43,341 nt of DNA from contig NZ_JACIHE010000041.1 in NCBI RefSeq assembly GCF_014198245.1, positions 1 through 43,341 on the forward strand, read 5' to 3'. The notes beneath the pieces are model-generated. The model did no database searches. It was not told where the DNA came from and saw nothing but the letters and a program-made list of their open reading frames with translations. Source of the stretch: Bradyrhizobium sp. cir1 (GTDB lineage: Bacteria > Pseudomonadota > Alphaproteobacteria > Rhizobiales > Xanthobacteraceae). The position numbers and the translations under genes are program-made. Numbering within the stretch: position 1 is the first letter of the stretch; each line of letters opens with the position of its first letter. Shown here piece by piece: positions 1 through 7,063 of the stretch.

Positions 1-104
1 GGCTCACGGACGGCTCCTGTGAATGGGTGTGTGACAACCTCATTCTGGCACACCTGATGCCGTAGGGGGCCGTCCACACCATCAACCACAGGGAGCACAG
101 TTGG
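1..104. other. unassigned left-edge sequence
   Basis: No recognised gene. One plus-strand frame (3-65) is open from the window edge to a TAG and would encode a 20-residue tail ending in HLMP, which could be the C-terminus of a gene lying to the left; I do not recognise it. From about position 105 the sequence becomes alignable by eye to the right half of the palindrome at 16093-16247, whereas 1-104 does not resemble that repeat's left half. The junction suggests that something replaced or interrupted the left arm of the repeat, for instance a mobile element end. Confidence 0.3.
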
Positions 105-191
105 AGCGCGCGCCGGCAACCACGAGTCTTCGCCAAACCACGCCCTGTGGCTATGGGTCCCGGATCAGCGCTTACGCTTGTCCGGGACGAC
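105..191. repeat. truncated intergenic palindrome, family E (right half)
   Basis: Positions 105-191 match 16161-16247 closely, including the run CTGTGGCTATGGGTC and the terminal TTGTCCGGGACGAC. The full copy at 16093-16247 begins with the reverse complement GTCGTCCCGGACAAG; that left arm is missing here, so this copy is a half palindrome. Confidence 0.7.
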
Positions 192-241
192 GGTGAATGT
201 GTGGTGCCAGCGGGGTAACTCAGTTGCCGTTCGGACGACAC

Positions 242-1084
242 TCACTCCAGATTCGTATTGAACTCGTACGACTTGTCAGGCCCTACCAGCGTGAACTTCA
301 GCGCGGCGCCGTCGGGCTTGGCGCCCGGCGGCAGCCCGTCGAGCTCGAACGAGAAGCGCTTCACCCCCGGCGGGCTGTGCGCGACCGGCGCGGGAATCGG
401 CAGCGCCCAGTCCGGCGTCGGACCTTCCACATACAGGTTGACGTTGCGCGCGTCCGCCGGGGCGACCACGTCGACCACCACGTTCTTGGGCCCGTCACGC
501 TTGACGTCGCGAATCGTGAGCGGATTGGGATCGCCGATCGTGGCGGGCTTCGGCACGGTGTCGAGCGCCGCGCGCAGGTTCGCATCTTCGGTCGAGGCGA
601 CGCTGTTGAAGCCGAGCTCGGCATTGGCCTCGACGGGAATGCAGAGTTTCTCGCACACCGCGTAGTTGATCTCGGCTCGCAGCGTCACCGGCTTGTCGGC
701 GGACTTGGCGACGATGCGCAGGGGTAGCACGATCTGGTCGTGATAGCCGATCGAATGGCCGCCCGCGCCGTCGTCGAACTTCAGCGGCGCCGGCCACATC
801 ACCGTCACCGCTTCGACATTATCGGATTTCGAGAAGTCGAATCGCGGCGGAACGCCGGAATCGCCGGGCATGCGCCAATAGGTCTTCCAGCCCGGCTGGA
901 GCTGGAAGGCGATACCGCCGAGCAGCACGGCGCCGCTGCGCGATCCCGCCAGCAGCCGCACTGCGGAATGTCCGTCGCGCTGCCACGGCGAGGCGTCGTC
1001 GGCATGGGCAGTCATGGCCAGCACTGACGCAAGCAGGGCTGTCGCGACGCCGATCGCCGCACGCGGGGGAACTTGTGTGAGCAT
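242..1084 (-). CDS. DsbD N-terminal (DsbC-like) domain periplasmic protein
   Basis: Predicted 280-residue exported protein. Residues 1-28 form a signal peptide with a hydrophobic core and an AHA-D cleavage-type site. The mature part resembles the N-terminal immunoglobulin-like domain of DsbD/ScsB thiol:disulfide interchange proteins, with a Cys pair in the context YAVCEKLCIPVEA. In DsbD this domain passes reducing equivalents to periplasmic partners. Here it stands alone, with no transmembrane DsbD core and no C-terminal thioredoxin domain, so an electron donor must come from elsewhere or the role has changed. No clear Shine-Dalgarno precedes the ATG. It is divergent from yqgE, with 142 bases between them. 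Function is inferred from the domain family only. Confidence 0.8.
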   Translation of the reverse strand: MLTQVPPRAAIGVATALLASVLAMTAHADDASPWQRDGHSAVRLLAGSRSGAVLLGGIAFQLQPGWKTYWRMPGDSGVPPRFDFSKSDNVEAVTVMWPAPLKFDDGAGGHSIGYHDQIVLPLRIVAKSADKPVTLRAEINYAVCEKLCIPVEANAELGFNSVASTEDANLRAALDTVPKPATIGDPNPLTIRDVKRDGPKNVVVDVVAPADARNVNLYVEGPTPDWALPIPAPVAHSPPGVKRFSFELDGLPPGAKPDGAALKFTLVGPDKSYEFNTNLE

Positions 1085-1226
1085 GGCACGTCTTTACAGG
1101 GTCACCCCGGGGCAAACCATTGAATTGCTTGTGATGGAGGCACTCGAATCAAATCTCTGCAAGCCTTGATTTGACAGCGGCCAGGTCCAACATCAGGATA
1201 GGAATTGAAACCGGAGTGCTTCACCG

Positions 1227-1871
1227 ATGGCTCCCACAGGCAAGAGGACGGGCGAAAGCACCCGCAAGGCGGGCCCTGCGCTTCCCAATTCAGCCGGCTA
1301 TCTCGACGGCCGCCTCCTGATCGCGATGCCCGTGATGGGCGATCCCCGCTTCGAGCGCTCGGTGATCTATCTCTGCGCGCATTCGGCGGAAGGTGCCATG
1401 GGCATCATCGTCAACCATCCCGCCGGCAGCATCGACTTCCCCGAGCTGTTGCAGCAGCTCGGCATCATCAAGAAGGGCGAGCACATCAAGCTGCCGGAGA
1501 ATGCCGAAAGCATGAAGGTGCTGCGCGGCGGGCCGGTCGATACCGGCCGCGGCTTCGTGCTGCATTCCAGCGACTTCTACATCGAGAACGCGACGCTGCG
1601 GATTGATGACGGCGTCTGCCTCACCGCGACCGTCGACATCCTGCGCGCGATCGCCAACGGCTCCGGCCCCAAGCACGCCATCCTCGCGCTCGGCTATGCC
1701 GGCTGGGCGCCGGGTCAGCTCGAGACCGAGATCCAGAGCAATGGCTGGCTGCATTGCGATGCGGATGCGGACCTGATCTTCGGCGACGACGTCGACGAGA
1801 AGTACGACCGCGCCCTGCGCAAGATCGGCATCGACCCCGGCATGCTCTCGAACGAGGCGGGACACGCGTAG
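1227..1871 (+). CDS. yqgE: YqgE/AlgH family protein (UPF0301)
   Basis: A 214-residue cytoplasmic protein of the YqgE/AlgH (DUF179, UPF0301) family. The conserved core starts at GYLDGRLLIAMPVMGDPRF, followed by the family hallmark segment GAMGIIVNHP and later ALGYAGWAPGQLE. Family length is about 185-200, so this one carries roughly 20 extra N-terminal residues rich in Lys, Thr and Gly. The start is supported by a GGAG about a dozen bases upstream. AlgH was named for an effect on alginate transcription in Pseudomonas, but the biochemical role of the family is not established. The gene stands alone, followed by a family A palindrome. Confidence 0.92.
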   Translation: MAPTGKRTGESTRKAGPALPNSAGYLDGRLLIAMPVMGDPRFERSVIYLCAHSAEGAMGIIVNHPAGSIDFPELLQQLGIIKKGEHIKLPENAESMKVLRGGPVDTGRGFVLHSSDFYIENATLRIDDGVCLTATVDILRAIANGSGPKHAILALGYAGWAPGQLETEIQSNGWLHCDADADLIFGDDVDEKYDRALRKIGIDPGMLSNEAGHA

Positions 1872-1928
1872 CTGGCGCCACATTCTTTGCTGGTCGGCCT
1901 GCCTCCGCTGTCGTGCCTCACCCTCGCT

Positions 1929-2030
1929 GTCATGCCCCGGCTTGACCGGGGCATCCAGTACGCCGCAGCCTATCGGCTCTATCACAACTGTCTCGGAGTA
2001 CTGGATCGCCCGGTCAAGCCGGGCGATGAC
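1929..2030. repeat. intergenic palindrome family A, copy 1
   Basis: About 102 bp. It begins GTCATGCCCCGG and ends CCGGGCGATGAC, with inner inverted boxes ATCCAGTA and TACTGGAT. Each arm is itself a hairpin. It lies between two convergent genes (yqgE and the dioxygenase), where it could act as a transcriptional stop. Three more copies are in this window. Confidence 0.85.
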
Positions 2031-2049
2031 ACCGGTTGCTGAGTAGCGC

Positions 2050-2937
2050 CTACTCCGCCGCCTGCTGTTGCACCGTCGGCTCGGTCCCCGCAACCGTCGC
2101 CCTGCGCATGTCGCGGGGCTGGGACTGGTCGTAGCGGCGGACGCGGTGCATGGTCTGGCGGTTGTCCCACATCACGAGATCATGCAACTTCCATCTGTGG
2201 ACGTAGACGAACTCCGCTTGCGTCGCGTGCTCGTTGAGATCGCGCAGCAGCAGCCGCCCCTCCGGCATGCTCATGCCGACGACCTTGCCGGCATGCGATG
2301 AGAGATAAAGCGACTTGCGGCGATGCACGGGATGGGTCCGCACCAGCCGTTGCCGCACCGGCTTGAACATCTCCTTCTCGTCATCCGTATATTCGGTGAA
2401 GCCGAGCGATCCGCGCGAATACATCAGCGAGTGCTCGCAGACGAGGTCCTCGATCTCCGCCTTGGTCTCCTCCTCCAGCGCGTCATAGGCCGCGCGCATG
2501 TCTGCGAATTCGGTGTTGCCGCCCTTCGGATTCACCACCCGCGCCGACAGCAGCGAGAATTTAGCCGGGATCGGGCGGAACGAGCTGTCGGAATGCCACA
2601 GGCAGTTGCCGAGGTTGAACAGATGCGTGCGACTGTCCTTCGCCAGCGGCTTGCCGTCCTTGCCGAGATTGGAAACGTCATTGAGGCCGGACTGCAGCCG
2701 GTAATCCTTCTCCTTGGTCACGGTGCCGCCGCGTGCATCCTCGCGCTGGCCGAAATTCAGGGCGAAGGCCATCTGCTGCTCGTCGGTGATGTCCTGGTCG
2801 TGAAAGACCAGCACCGCGTATTTGTCCATGGCAGCCTCGACCTCGCGCGCCTCCGCCTCGGTGAGGGGCTTGCGCAGATCGAGGCCGGAGACCTCGCCGA
2901 CGAAATACTTCTGAAGCTGCCGGATGGCGATCGTCAT
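2050..2937 (-). CDS. TauD/TfdA family Fe(II)/2-oxoglutarate dioxygenase
   Basis: A 295-residue non-haem iron oxygenase that would couple oxidative decarboxylation of 2-oxoglutarate to hydroxylation of an unknown substrate. The facial triad is visible: His115-x-Asp117 in LWHSDSSF and the distal His264 in TMHRVRRYD, with Arg residues at 275-279 placed to bind the 2-oxoglutarate carboxylate. The overall pattern is closer to TfdA (2,4-D dioxygenase) relatives than to taurine dioxygenase, but the substrate cannot be read from sequence. It is followed on the same strand, across a gap of about 100 bases, by a short-chain dehydrogenase, and the two may act on one catabolic route. No regulator is adjacent. 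Confidence 0.88.
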   Translation of the reverse strand: MTIAIRQLQKYFVGEVSGLDLRKPLTEAEAREVEAAMDKYAVLVFHDQDITDEQQMAFALNFGQREDARGGTVTKEKDYRLQSGLNDVSNLGKDGKPLAKDSRTHLFNLGNCLWHSDSSFRPIPAKFSLLSARVVNPKGGNTEFADMRAAYDALEEETKAEIEDLVCEHSLMYSRGSLGFTEYTDDEKEMFKPVRQRLVRTHPVHRRKSLYLSSHAGKVVGMSMPEGRLLLRDLNEHATQAEFVYVHRWKLHDLVMWDNRQTMHRVRRYDQSQPRDMRRATVAGTEPTVQQQAAE

Positions 2938-3035
2938 GGTGTTCTCTCCCGCGAACCGCGAGCGGTTGGTCCCGCTCTGCCTGCGAAAAAGCTACTCCTG
3001 CACTCGGAGTTGTCAACGCGCGGCGCGCATGCCTC

Positions 3036-3815
3036 TCACGCGTTCCGCGCCATCAGTCCGCCGTCGACCGGGATCACCGCGCCCGTGAGGAACGACGCCG
3101 CCGGCAGGCAAAGGCTCAGCGTCATATGCGCGACCTCTTCAGGATCGCCGTAACGGCCGAGTGCGGTGCGGCGCTTGGCGTAGATGGCCTTGTGCTCCTC
3201 GGAAATGCGGTCGGTGATGGCGGTGCGGATCGGGCCCGGGCAGATGCAGTTGACGGTGATGCCCTCGCGGCCGAGCTCGACCGCCAGCGAACGGGTAAGG
3301 CTCGCGACGCCGCCCTTCGCTGCCGAATAGGGGCTGTGCAGCGCGGTAGCGCCGAGCGCCTCGGTGGAAGCGATGTTGACGATGCGCGGGCTCTTCGACT
3401 TGCGCAAGTGCGGCAGCGCGGCGCGGATGATGCGCGGATGCGCCGTCAGCATCACGGCGATGGCCTTGGCCCAGGCGTCCTCGTAAGTCTCGTCGTCGAT
3501 TGCAACGCGCACGGAGATGCCGGCATTGTTGACGACGATATCGAGCCCGCCGAAATGCGCAGCGACATCACTGACCACGCGCTTGATCTCGCCGCCGTCG
3601 GCGACGTCGAGCCTCCAGGCCTTCGCCGAGCCGCCGCTCGCCGCGATCTCCTTGGCAACGGTTAGCGCGCCGTGCTCGTCATAGTCGGTGACGGCAACAT
3701 TCGCGCCCTCAGTGGCGAACACGCGCGCGGTCGCACGCCCCATGCCGCTCGCCGCGCCGGTGACGAGAACGGTGAGGCCCTTCACGGACCGGCTGAGCAC
3801 CCTGAACTCGGACAT
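3036..3815 (-). CDS. SDR family NAD(P)-dependent oxidoreductase
   Basis: A 259-residue classical short-chain dehydrogenase/reductase. Visible are the cofactor motif TGAASGMG (19-26), the structural NNAG (96-99), a catalytic Ser near 150, Tyr163 and Lys167 in YSAAK, and the C-terminal PVDGG. The frame is open a further 77 codons upstream, but the ATG at 3815 is chosen because it gives the family length and is preceded by GAGGAAACAGC, a good ribosome binding site. Divergent from the next SDR across 99 bases. The substrate is unknown; position beside a TfdA-like oxygenase suggests a hydroxylated or aromatic acid intermediate, which is inference. Confidence 0.88.
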   Translation of the reverse strand: MSEFRVLSRSVKGLTVLVTGAASGMGRATARVFATEGANVAVTDYDEHGALTVAKEIAASGGSAKAWRLDVADGGEIKRVVSDVAAHFGGLDIVVNNAGISVRVAIDDETYEDAWAKAIAVMLTAHPRIIRAALPHLRKSKSPRIVNIASTEALGATALHSPYSAAKGGVASLTRSLAVELGREGITVNCICPGPIRTAITDRISEEHKAIYAKRRTALGRYGDPEEVAHMTLSLCLPAASFLTGAVIPVDGGLMARNA

Positions 3816-3914
3816 GCTGTTTCCTCGCGGCGTGTTGTTTATTGTTATGAGATTGACAAGGCTGGCATCGATCCGCAGACAGGTCAAACAAGCAAAACAA
3901 AAGGGGAGGCCGCG
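3816..3914. promoter_or_regulatory. divergent promoter region between two SDR genes
   Basis: This 99-bp gap is AT-richer than its surroundings (runs such as GTTGTTTATTGTTATGAG and CAAACAAGCAAAACAAAAG) and must hold both promoters because the flanking genes start at its two edges. I cannot place a -35/-10 pair with confidence. Confidence 0.4.
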
Positions 3915-4652
3915 ATGGCGAACGAGCTGGATTTTTCGGGCAAGCAGGTGCTGGTCGTCGGCGGTTCCAGCGGCATCGGCAACGGCATCGCACAAGCCTT
4001 TCGCGCCAGGGGCGCAGCTGTTGCCGTTTGCGGCACGCGTGCTCACGCAGCGGAATATTCAGCTGACGAAGGCTCCGACCTCGACGGTCTTGCTTACGCG
4101 CAGCTCGACGTCAGCAATGCCGCTGCGATCGAGGCATTCAAGCCGTCGTTCGATCGCCTCGACATCCTGGTGCTCGCACAGGGCGCGGTGATCTATCGTC
4201 GCGGCGAATTCGAGATGAGCGGTTTCCGCAAGGTCGTCGAGGTCAATCTGATGAGCCTGATGGCTTGCGCGATGCGATTTCATTCCATGTTGCGGGATGC
4301 CAAGGGCGCTCTGATCATGGTGTCTTCGACCGCGGCCTATCATTCCACCATGGGCAATCCCGCCTACAATGCCTCGAAGACCGGCGCGGTCGGACTGACG
4401 CGGACGCTGGGCGAGGCCTGGGCCGAGGACGGCATCCGCGTCAACGGCATCGCGCCCGGCCTCGTCGACACCAAGATGACGAAGGTGACGACCGACAATC
4501 CCAAGCGGCTCGAAGCGGCGCTGTCACGCATTCCGCTGCGACGGTTGGGCACGCCGGCCGACATGGCGGGCGCAGCCTTGTTCCTGGCCTCGCCGCTGTC
4601 GTCCTACATCATCGGTCAGACGCTGGTCGTCGATGGCGGGCTCATTCTCTGA
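3915..4652 (+). CDS. SDR family oxidoreductase
   Basis: A 245-residue short-chain dehydrogenase/reductase. The Rossmann motif GGSSGIG spans 16-22; the usual NNAG is replaced by LAQG near 87-90; Ser137/138, Tyr151 and Lys155 form the catalytic set (YNASK); VVDGG lies at the end. ATG 3915 is preceded by AAGGGGAGG. An in-frame extension upstream exists but would run through the divergent promoter region, so it is rejected. It pairs head to head with the SDR at 3036-3815, though the two differ in sequence and are not a recent duplication. Substrate not determinable. Confidence 0.88.
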   Translation: MANELDFSGKQVLVVGGSSGIGNGIAQAFRARGAAVAVCGTRAHAAEYSADEGSDLDGLAYAQLDVSNAAAIEAFKPSFDRLDILVLAQGAVIYRRGEFEMSGFRKVVEVNLMSLMACAMRFHSMLRDAKGALIMVSSTAAYHSTMGNPAYNASKTGAVGLTRTLGEAWAEDGIRVNGIAPGLVDTKMTKVTTDNPKRLEAALSRIPLRRLGTPADMAGAALFLASPLSSYIIGQTLVVDGGLIL

Positions 4653-4713
4653 TCCCCTTGGAACTGCGCTGCTCCTGGTCGGTTACTTGGGCTGACCCCC
4701 GAGGAGGAGCATT

Positions 4714-5088
4714 ATGGACACGGATCGGATTGTCGGATCAGCCAAGGAATTCGCCGGACGCGCGGAAGACGCAGTCGGAGAGATGGCAGGCGATGCCAAG
4801 ACGCAGGCGTCGGGCAACGCGCGCGAAGCAGCGGGCACGGTGCAAAATCTCTACGGCCAGGCCAAGGATGCCGTGCGTGATGCTGCGGATACCGCGACGA
4901 GCTACGCCAAGGACGCCTATGAGAACAGCGGCGATACCTTCCGCGATGGCACGCAGGCGCTGTCGAAGAAAGTGCGGGACAACCCGCTCGGCGCGCTGCT
5001 CGTTGCCGGCGGTATCGGCTTTGCGCTCGCGCTTCTGATGTCGCGTCCCGCTCGCCGTCCGCCGCCGCGCTGGCGCTATTACGGCTGA
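4714..5088 (+). CDS. CsbD-like stress protein with C-terminal membrane segment
   Basis: A 124-residue protein. The N-terminal part is Ala-, Asp- and Lys-rich with repeated helical segments of the CsbD type (GSAKEFAGRAEDAVGEMAGD, then GQAKDAVRDAADTA). Residues about 90-110 form one hydrophobic segment (NPLGALLVAGGIGFALALLM) followed by an Arg/Pro-rich tail, an arrangement also seen in DUF883 ribosome- or membrane-anchored proteins. A strong ribosome binding site, GAGGAGGAG, lies just upstream. CsbD proteins are general stress genes of unknown mechanism in other bacteria. Convergent with the next gene. Confidence 0.8.
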   Translation: MDTDRIVGSAKEFAGRAEDAVGEMAGDAKTQASGNAREAAGTVQNLYGQAKDAVRDAADTATSYAKDAYENSGDTFRDGTQALSKKVRDNPLGALLVAGGIGFALALLMSRPARRPPPRWRYYG

Positions 5089-5100
5089 GCGACCTGCCAC

Positions 5101-5138
5101 GTCATTCCGGGTTCGCGCTTCGCGCGCCCCGGAATGAC
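5101..5138. repeat. family C palindrome, short copy / possible bidirectional terminator
   Basis: A 38-bp perfect-ended hairpin starting GTCATTCCGGG and ending CCCCGGAATGAC, with the loop region rich in CGCGCTTCGCGCG. It sits in the 72-bp gap between two convergent genes, where a hairpin would be well placed to end transcription from both sides. Longer copies of the same family are at 34145-34249 and 36630-36705. Confidence 0.75.
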
Positions 5139-5160
5139 ATCTCAAATCAACAGAGATCGA

Positions 5161-6858
5161 TTACCGGACTTCCGCCGAGCGCCCGACATTGCCGGGCGGC
5201 CGCGGGATCGCAGGATTCGGATTCTGCGCCGGATTGCGCGGCCCAGGTGCGGGCGAGAATTGACGCGGTGCCGGCTGCGGCGAGCCGAAGCCGAAGAAAT
5301 CGCGGAATGACGGCGCGGCCTGCGCCGGCTGCTGCGGCGGGGCCGGCGGCTTCTTCGGTGCGAGCTTGGGCGGGGCGATCGCAGCGGCTGCCCCTGATGC
5401 ATTGGGAGAAGCGGCGTTGCCGTCGGGCGTCGTCGCCGCCATCGGCGTATCGCCCTTGGCCTGCTCGCGGCCGACCTCGCGGCGCGGCCAGGCATAATCG
5501 TCCGCGCGGCCTGCGGGGGCTGTCAGCGGCTCGCCCTTCACCATCGTCTTCGCGGCGAGCGCATCGATGGCGGCGGGACGCGAGCCCGGGCCGCCCAGCA
5601 ATTGATCGGTCGAGATCGAGGCCGCGACCAGCGGCACGATCGGGCCGGCCAGCGGCCGCGGCGCCGGCTTGCCGGGCTCGGCGCTGGTGTCGGGCGTCGC
5701 AGGCTCGCTCGGCAGCGCGATCGGGCCGGAGCGTCCCGCCAGCAGGCGCGTGATCTCGCGCTCGACATAGTGGGCGAGTTTTCGCGCGCCCGGCTTGGTG
5801 AAGTAGACGCCGTCGGAGCTACGGAGCTGACGAATCTGGCCTTCGAAGTCCGGGCCCTTCTGCAGGAAGCGGCCGGCCTCGTCGACGAAGCCGTCCCAGA
5901 CATCGACATAGGTGATGCCGGCCTTGGCTGCGCCCTCGCGATAGAGCGAATCCAGGAACAGCATGTCGGCCGTCCCCTTCTGTCCGCGGATCGCGGGCAG
6001 GCCGACCCAGAGCACCGGCACGCCCTTGGCCTTGAGCAAATTGGCCAGCTCCTCGACCTTCTTGGTGTAGAGCTCGACCCAGCGTTCGTCGCGGAATTCG
6101 TAGAGGCCGTTCGGATTGCGCGCCGTCTTTTCCGGCGCGGCCGCGGGCGCGTCGGCGTCCGCGTCATCCTGCGGCAGGTCGGCATCGGCAGGCTTGTCGT
6201 CCGGCTTGGCGGCGGTGTCGGGCTTGGCATCGCCCGGTTTCGCCGGTGGCTTGGCGCGCGCACCCTTGTCGTTCTTCTTGTCCTTGTCCGAGGCCTTGTC
6301 CGATTTGTCGGCGACGGGCTCGCGGATCGCGATACGGTCGTTGAGGCCGAGCATGACGACGATCACGTCGGGCTTCTCGGTCTCGAGAATGCCCTTCGCC
6401 GCTGCCGTCCAGTCCGAAGGCTCGCCCTTCGGCTGGTACTTGATCAGACCGGACGTGGTCTTGTGCTTGCGGATCACGCCCATGTCGGGCTGCTCGGTGT
6501 AGGCGTCTTCCAGGCCGTAGGCGAGCCAGTCGGCCATGGCGTCGCCGATCACCAGCACGTTCTTGTCAGGCGTGGTGTCGCGCTTGGCCGGTGCCGGCGC
6601 GCGCGAAAAATCCTGGCGCGGGGCTTGCTGCTGTTGCTGCTGGAATGGCGCGAAGAAGTCGCCGCCGAACCATCCACCGCCGCCTCCGCCTTGGCGCGGC
6701 GGCGGGGCCGAACGCTGCGGCGGGCCGCCGAAGCCGGGGAAGTTGAAGAACTGCGCGGAAGCGGGACCCGCGACCGAGACCAATATCGCGAGCGCCGTCC
6801 CCAGCGCGATCAGCGGGCCGGTCTCGGTCAGCGCCTTGAACAGGGACTTCTTCGACAT
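5161..6858 (-). CDS. DUF459 (SGNH-like) envelope protein
   Basis: A 565-residue exported protein. MSKKSLFKALTETG then a hydrophobic run ending PASAQ gives a signal peptide. A Pro/Gly/Gln-rich stretch follows, then the DUF459 domain (about 100-390) starting VLVIGDAMADWLAYGLEDAY, with the SGNH-like GLNDR block and a later YVDVWDGFVDEAGRF. Inside the domain is an Ala/Asp/Lys/Pro-rich insertion of low complexity (about 195-245). The C-terminal 180 residues are Pro/Ala-rich and probably disordered. DUF459 proteins are thought to be cell-envelope SGNH hydrolases, possibly acting on polysaccharide esters. The start at 6858 is preferred over one 32 codons upstream because it opens on the signal peptide. 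Confidence 0.82.
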   Translation of the reverse strand: MSKKSLFKALTETGPLIALGTALAILVSVAGPASAQFFNFPGFGGPPQRSAPPPRQGGGGGGWFGGDFFAPFQQQQQQAPRQDFSRAPAPAKRDTTPDKNVLVIGDAMADWLAYGLEDAYTEQPDMGVIRKHKTTSGLIKYQPKGEPSDWTAAAKGILETEKPDVIVVMLGLNDRIAIREPVADKSDKASDKDKKNDKGARAKPPAKPGDAKPDTAAKPDDKPADADLPQDDADADAPAAAPEKTARNPNGLYEFRDERWVELYTKKVEELANLLKAKGVPVLWVGLPAIRGQKGTADMLFLDSLYREGAAKAGITYVDVWDGFVDEAGRFLQKGPDFEGQIRQLRSSDGVYFTKPGARKLAHYVEREITRLLAGRSGPIALPSEPATPDTSAEPGKPAPRPLAGPIVPLVAASISTDQLLGGPGSRPAAIDALAAKTMVKGEPLTAPAGRADDYAWPRREVGREQAKGDTPMAATTPDGNAASPNASGAAAAIAPPKLAPKKPPAPPQQPAQAAPSFRDFFGFGSPQPAPRQFSPAPGPRNPAQNPNPAIPRPPGNVGRSAEVR

Positions 6859-6926
6859 GCGATCTCGGGCACGCGCAATGGGATCGGAACAGGACCAACA
6901 TAATAACGGAATCCGGCGCCAAACGG

Positions 6927-6986
6927 GCAGATTCCATTGCAGATTTTCATGCAAATTCTCTTGCAGATTCTTTCGCAGATTCTTGC
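6927..6986. repeat. 12-bp tandem repeat, five copies
   Basis: Five contiguous 12-base units in exact register: GCAGATTCCATT, GCAGATTTTCAT, GCAAATTCTCTT, GCAGATTCTTTC, GCAGATTCTTGC. The first 7-8 bases are nearly constant (GCAGATTC) and the last four vary. The array begins 69 bases upstream of the DUF459 start codon, so on the minus strand it would lie in the promoter or leader of that gene. It is AT-richer than the surroundings. Confidence 0.9.
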
Positions 6987-7063
6987 GCCATACACCGGGG
7001 AACAGCCGCCCCCGTCAAGGCCGCCGGGCAAAATCCCTGTTCAGGGTTACTTTCGGCGCGATT

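Noticed and set aside
6828..7031. Coding of a cysteine/isoleucine repeat peptide across the 12-bp array
   Set aside because: The frame overlaps the DUF459 N-terminal region, has no ribosome binding site, and the repeat is equally open on the other strand, as expected from any 12-bp repeat without stop codons.
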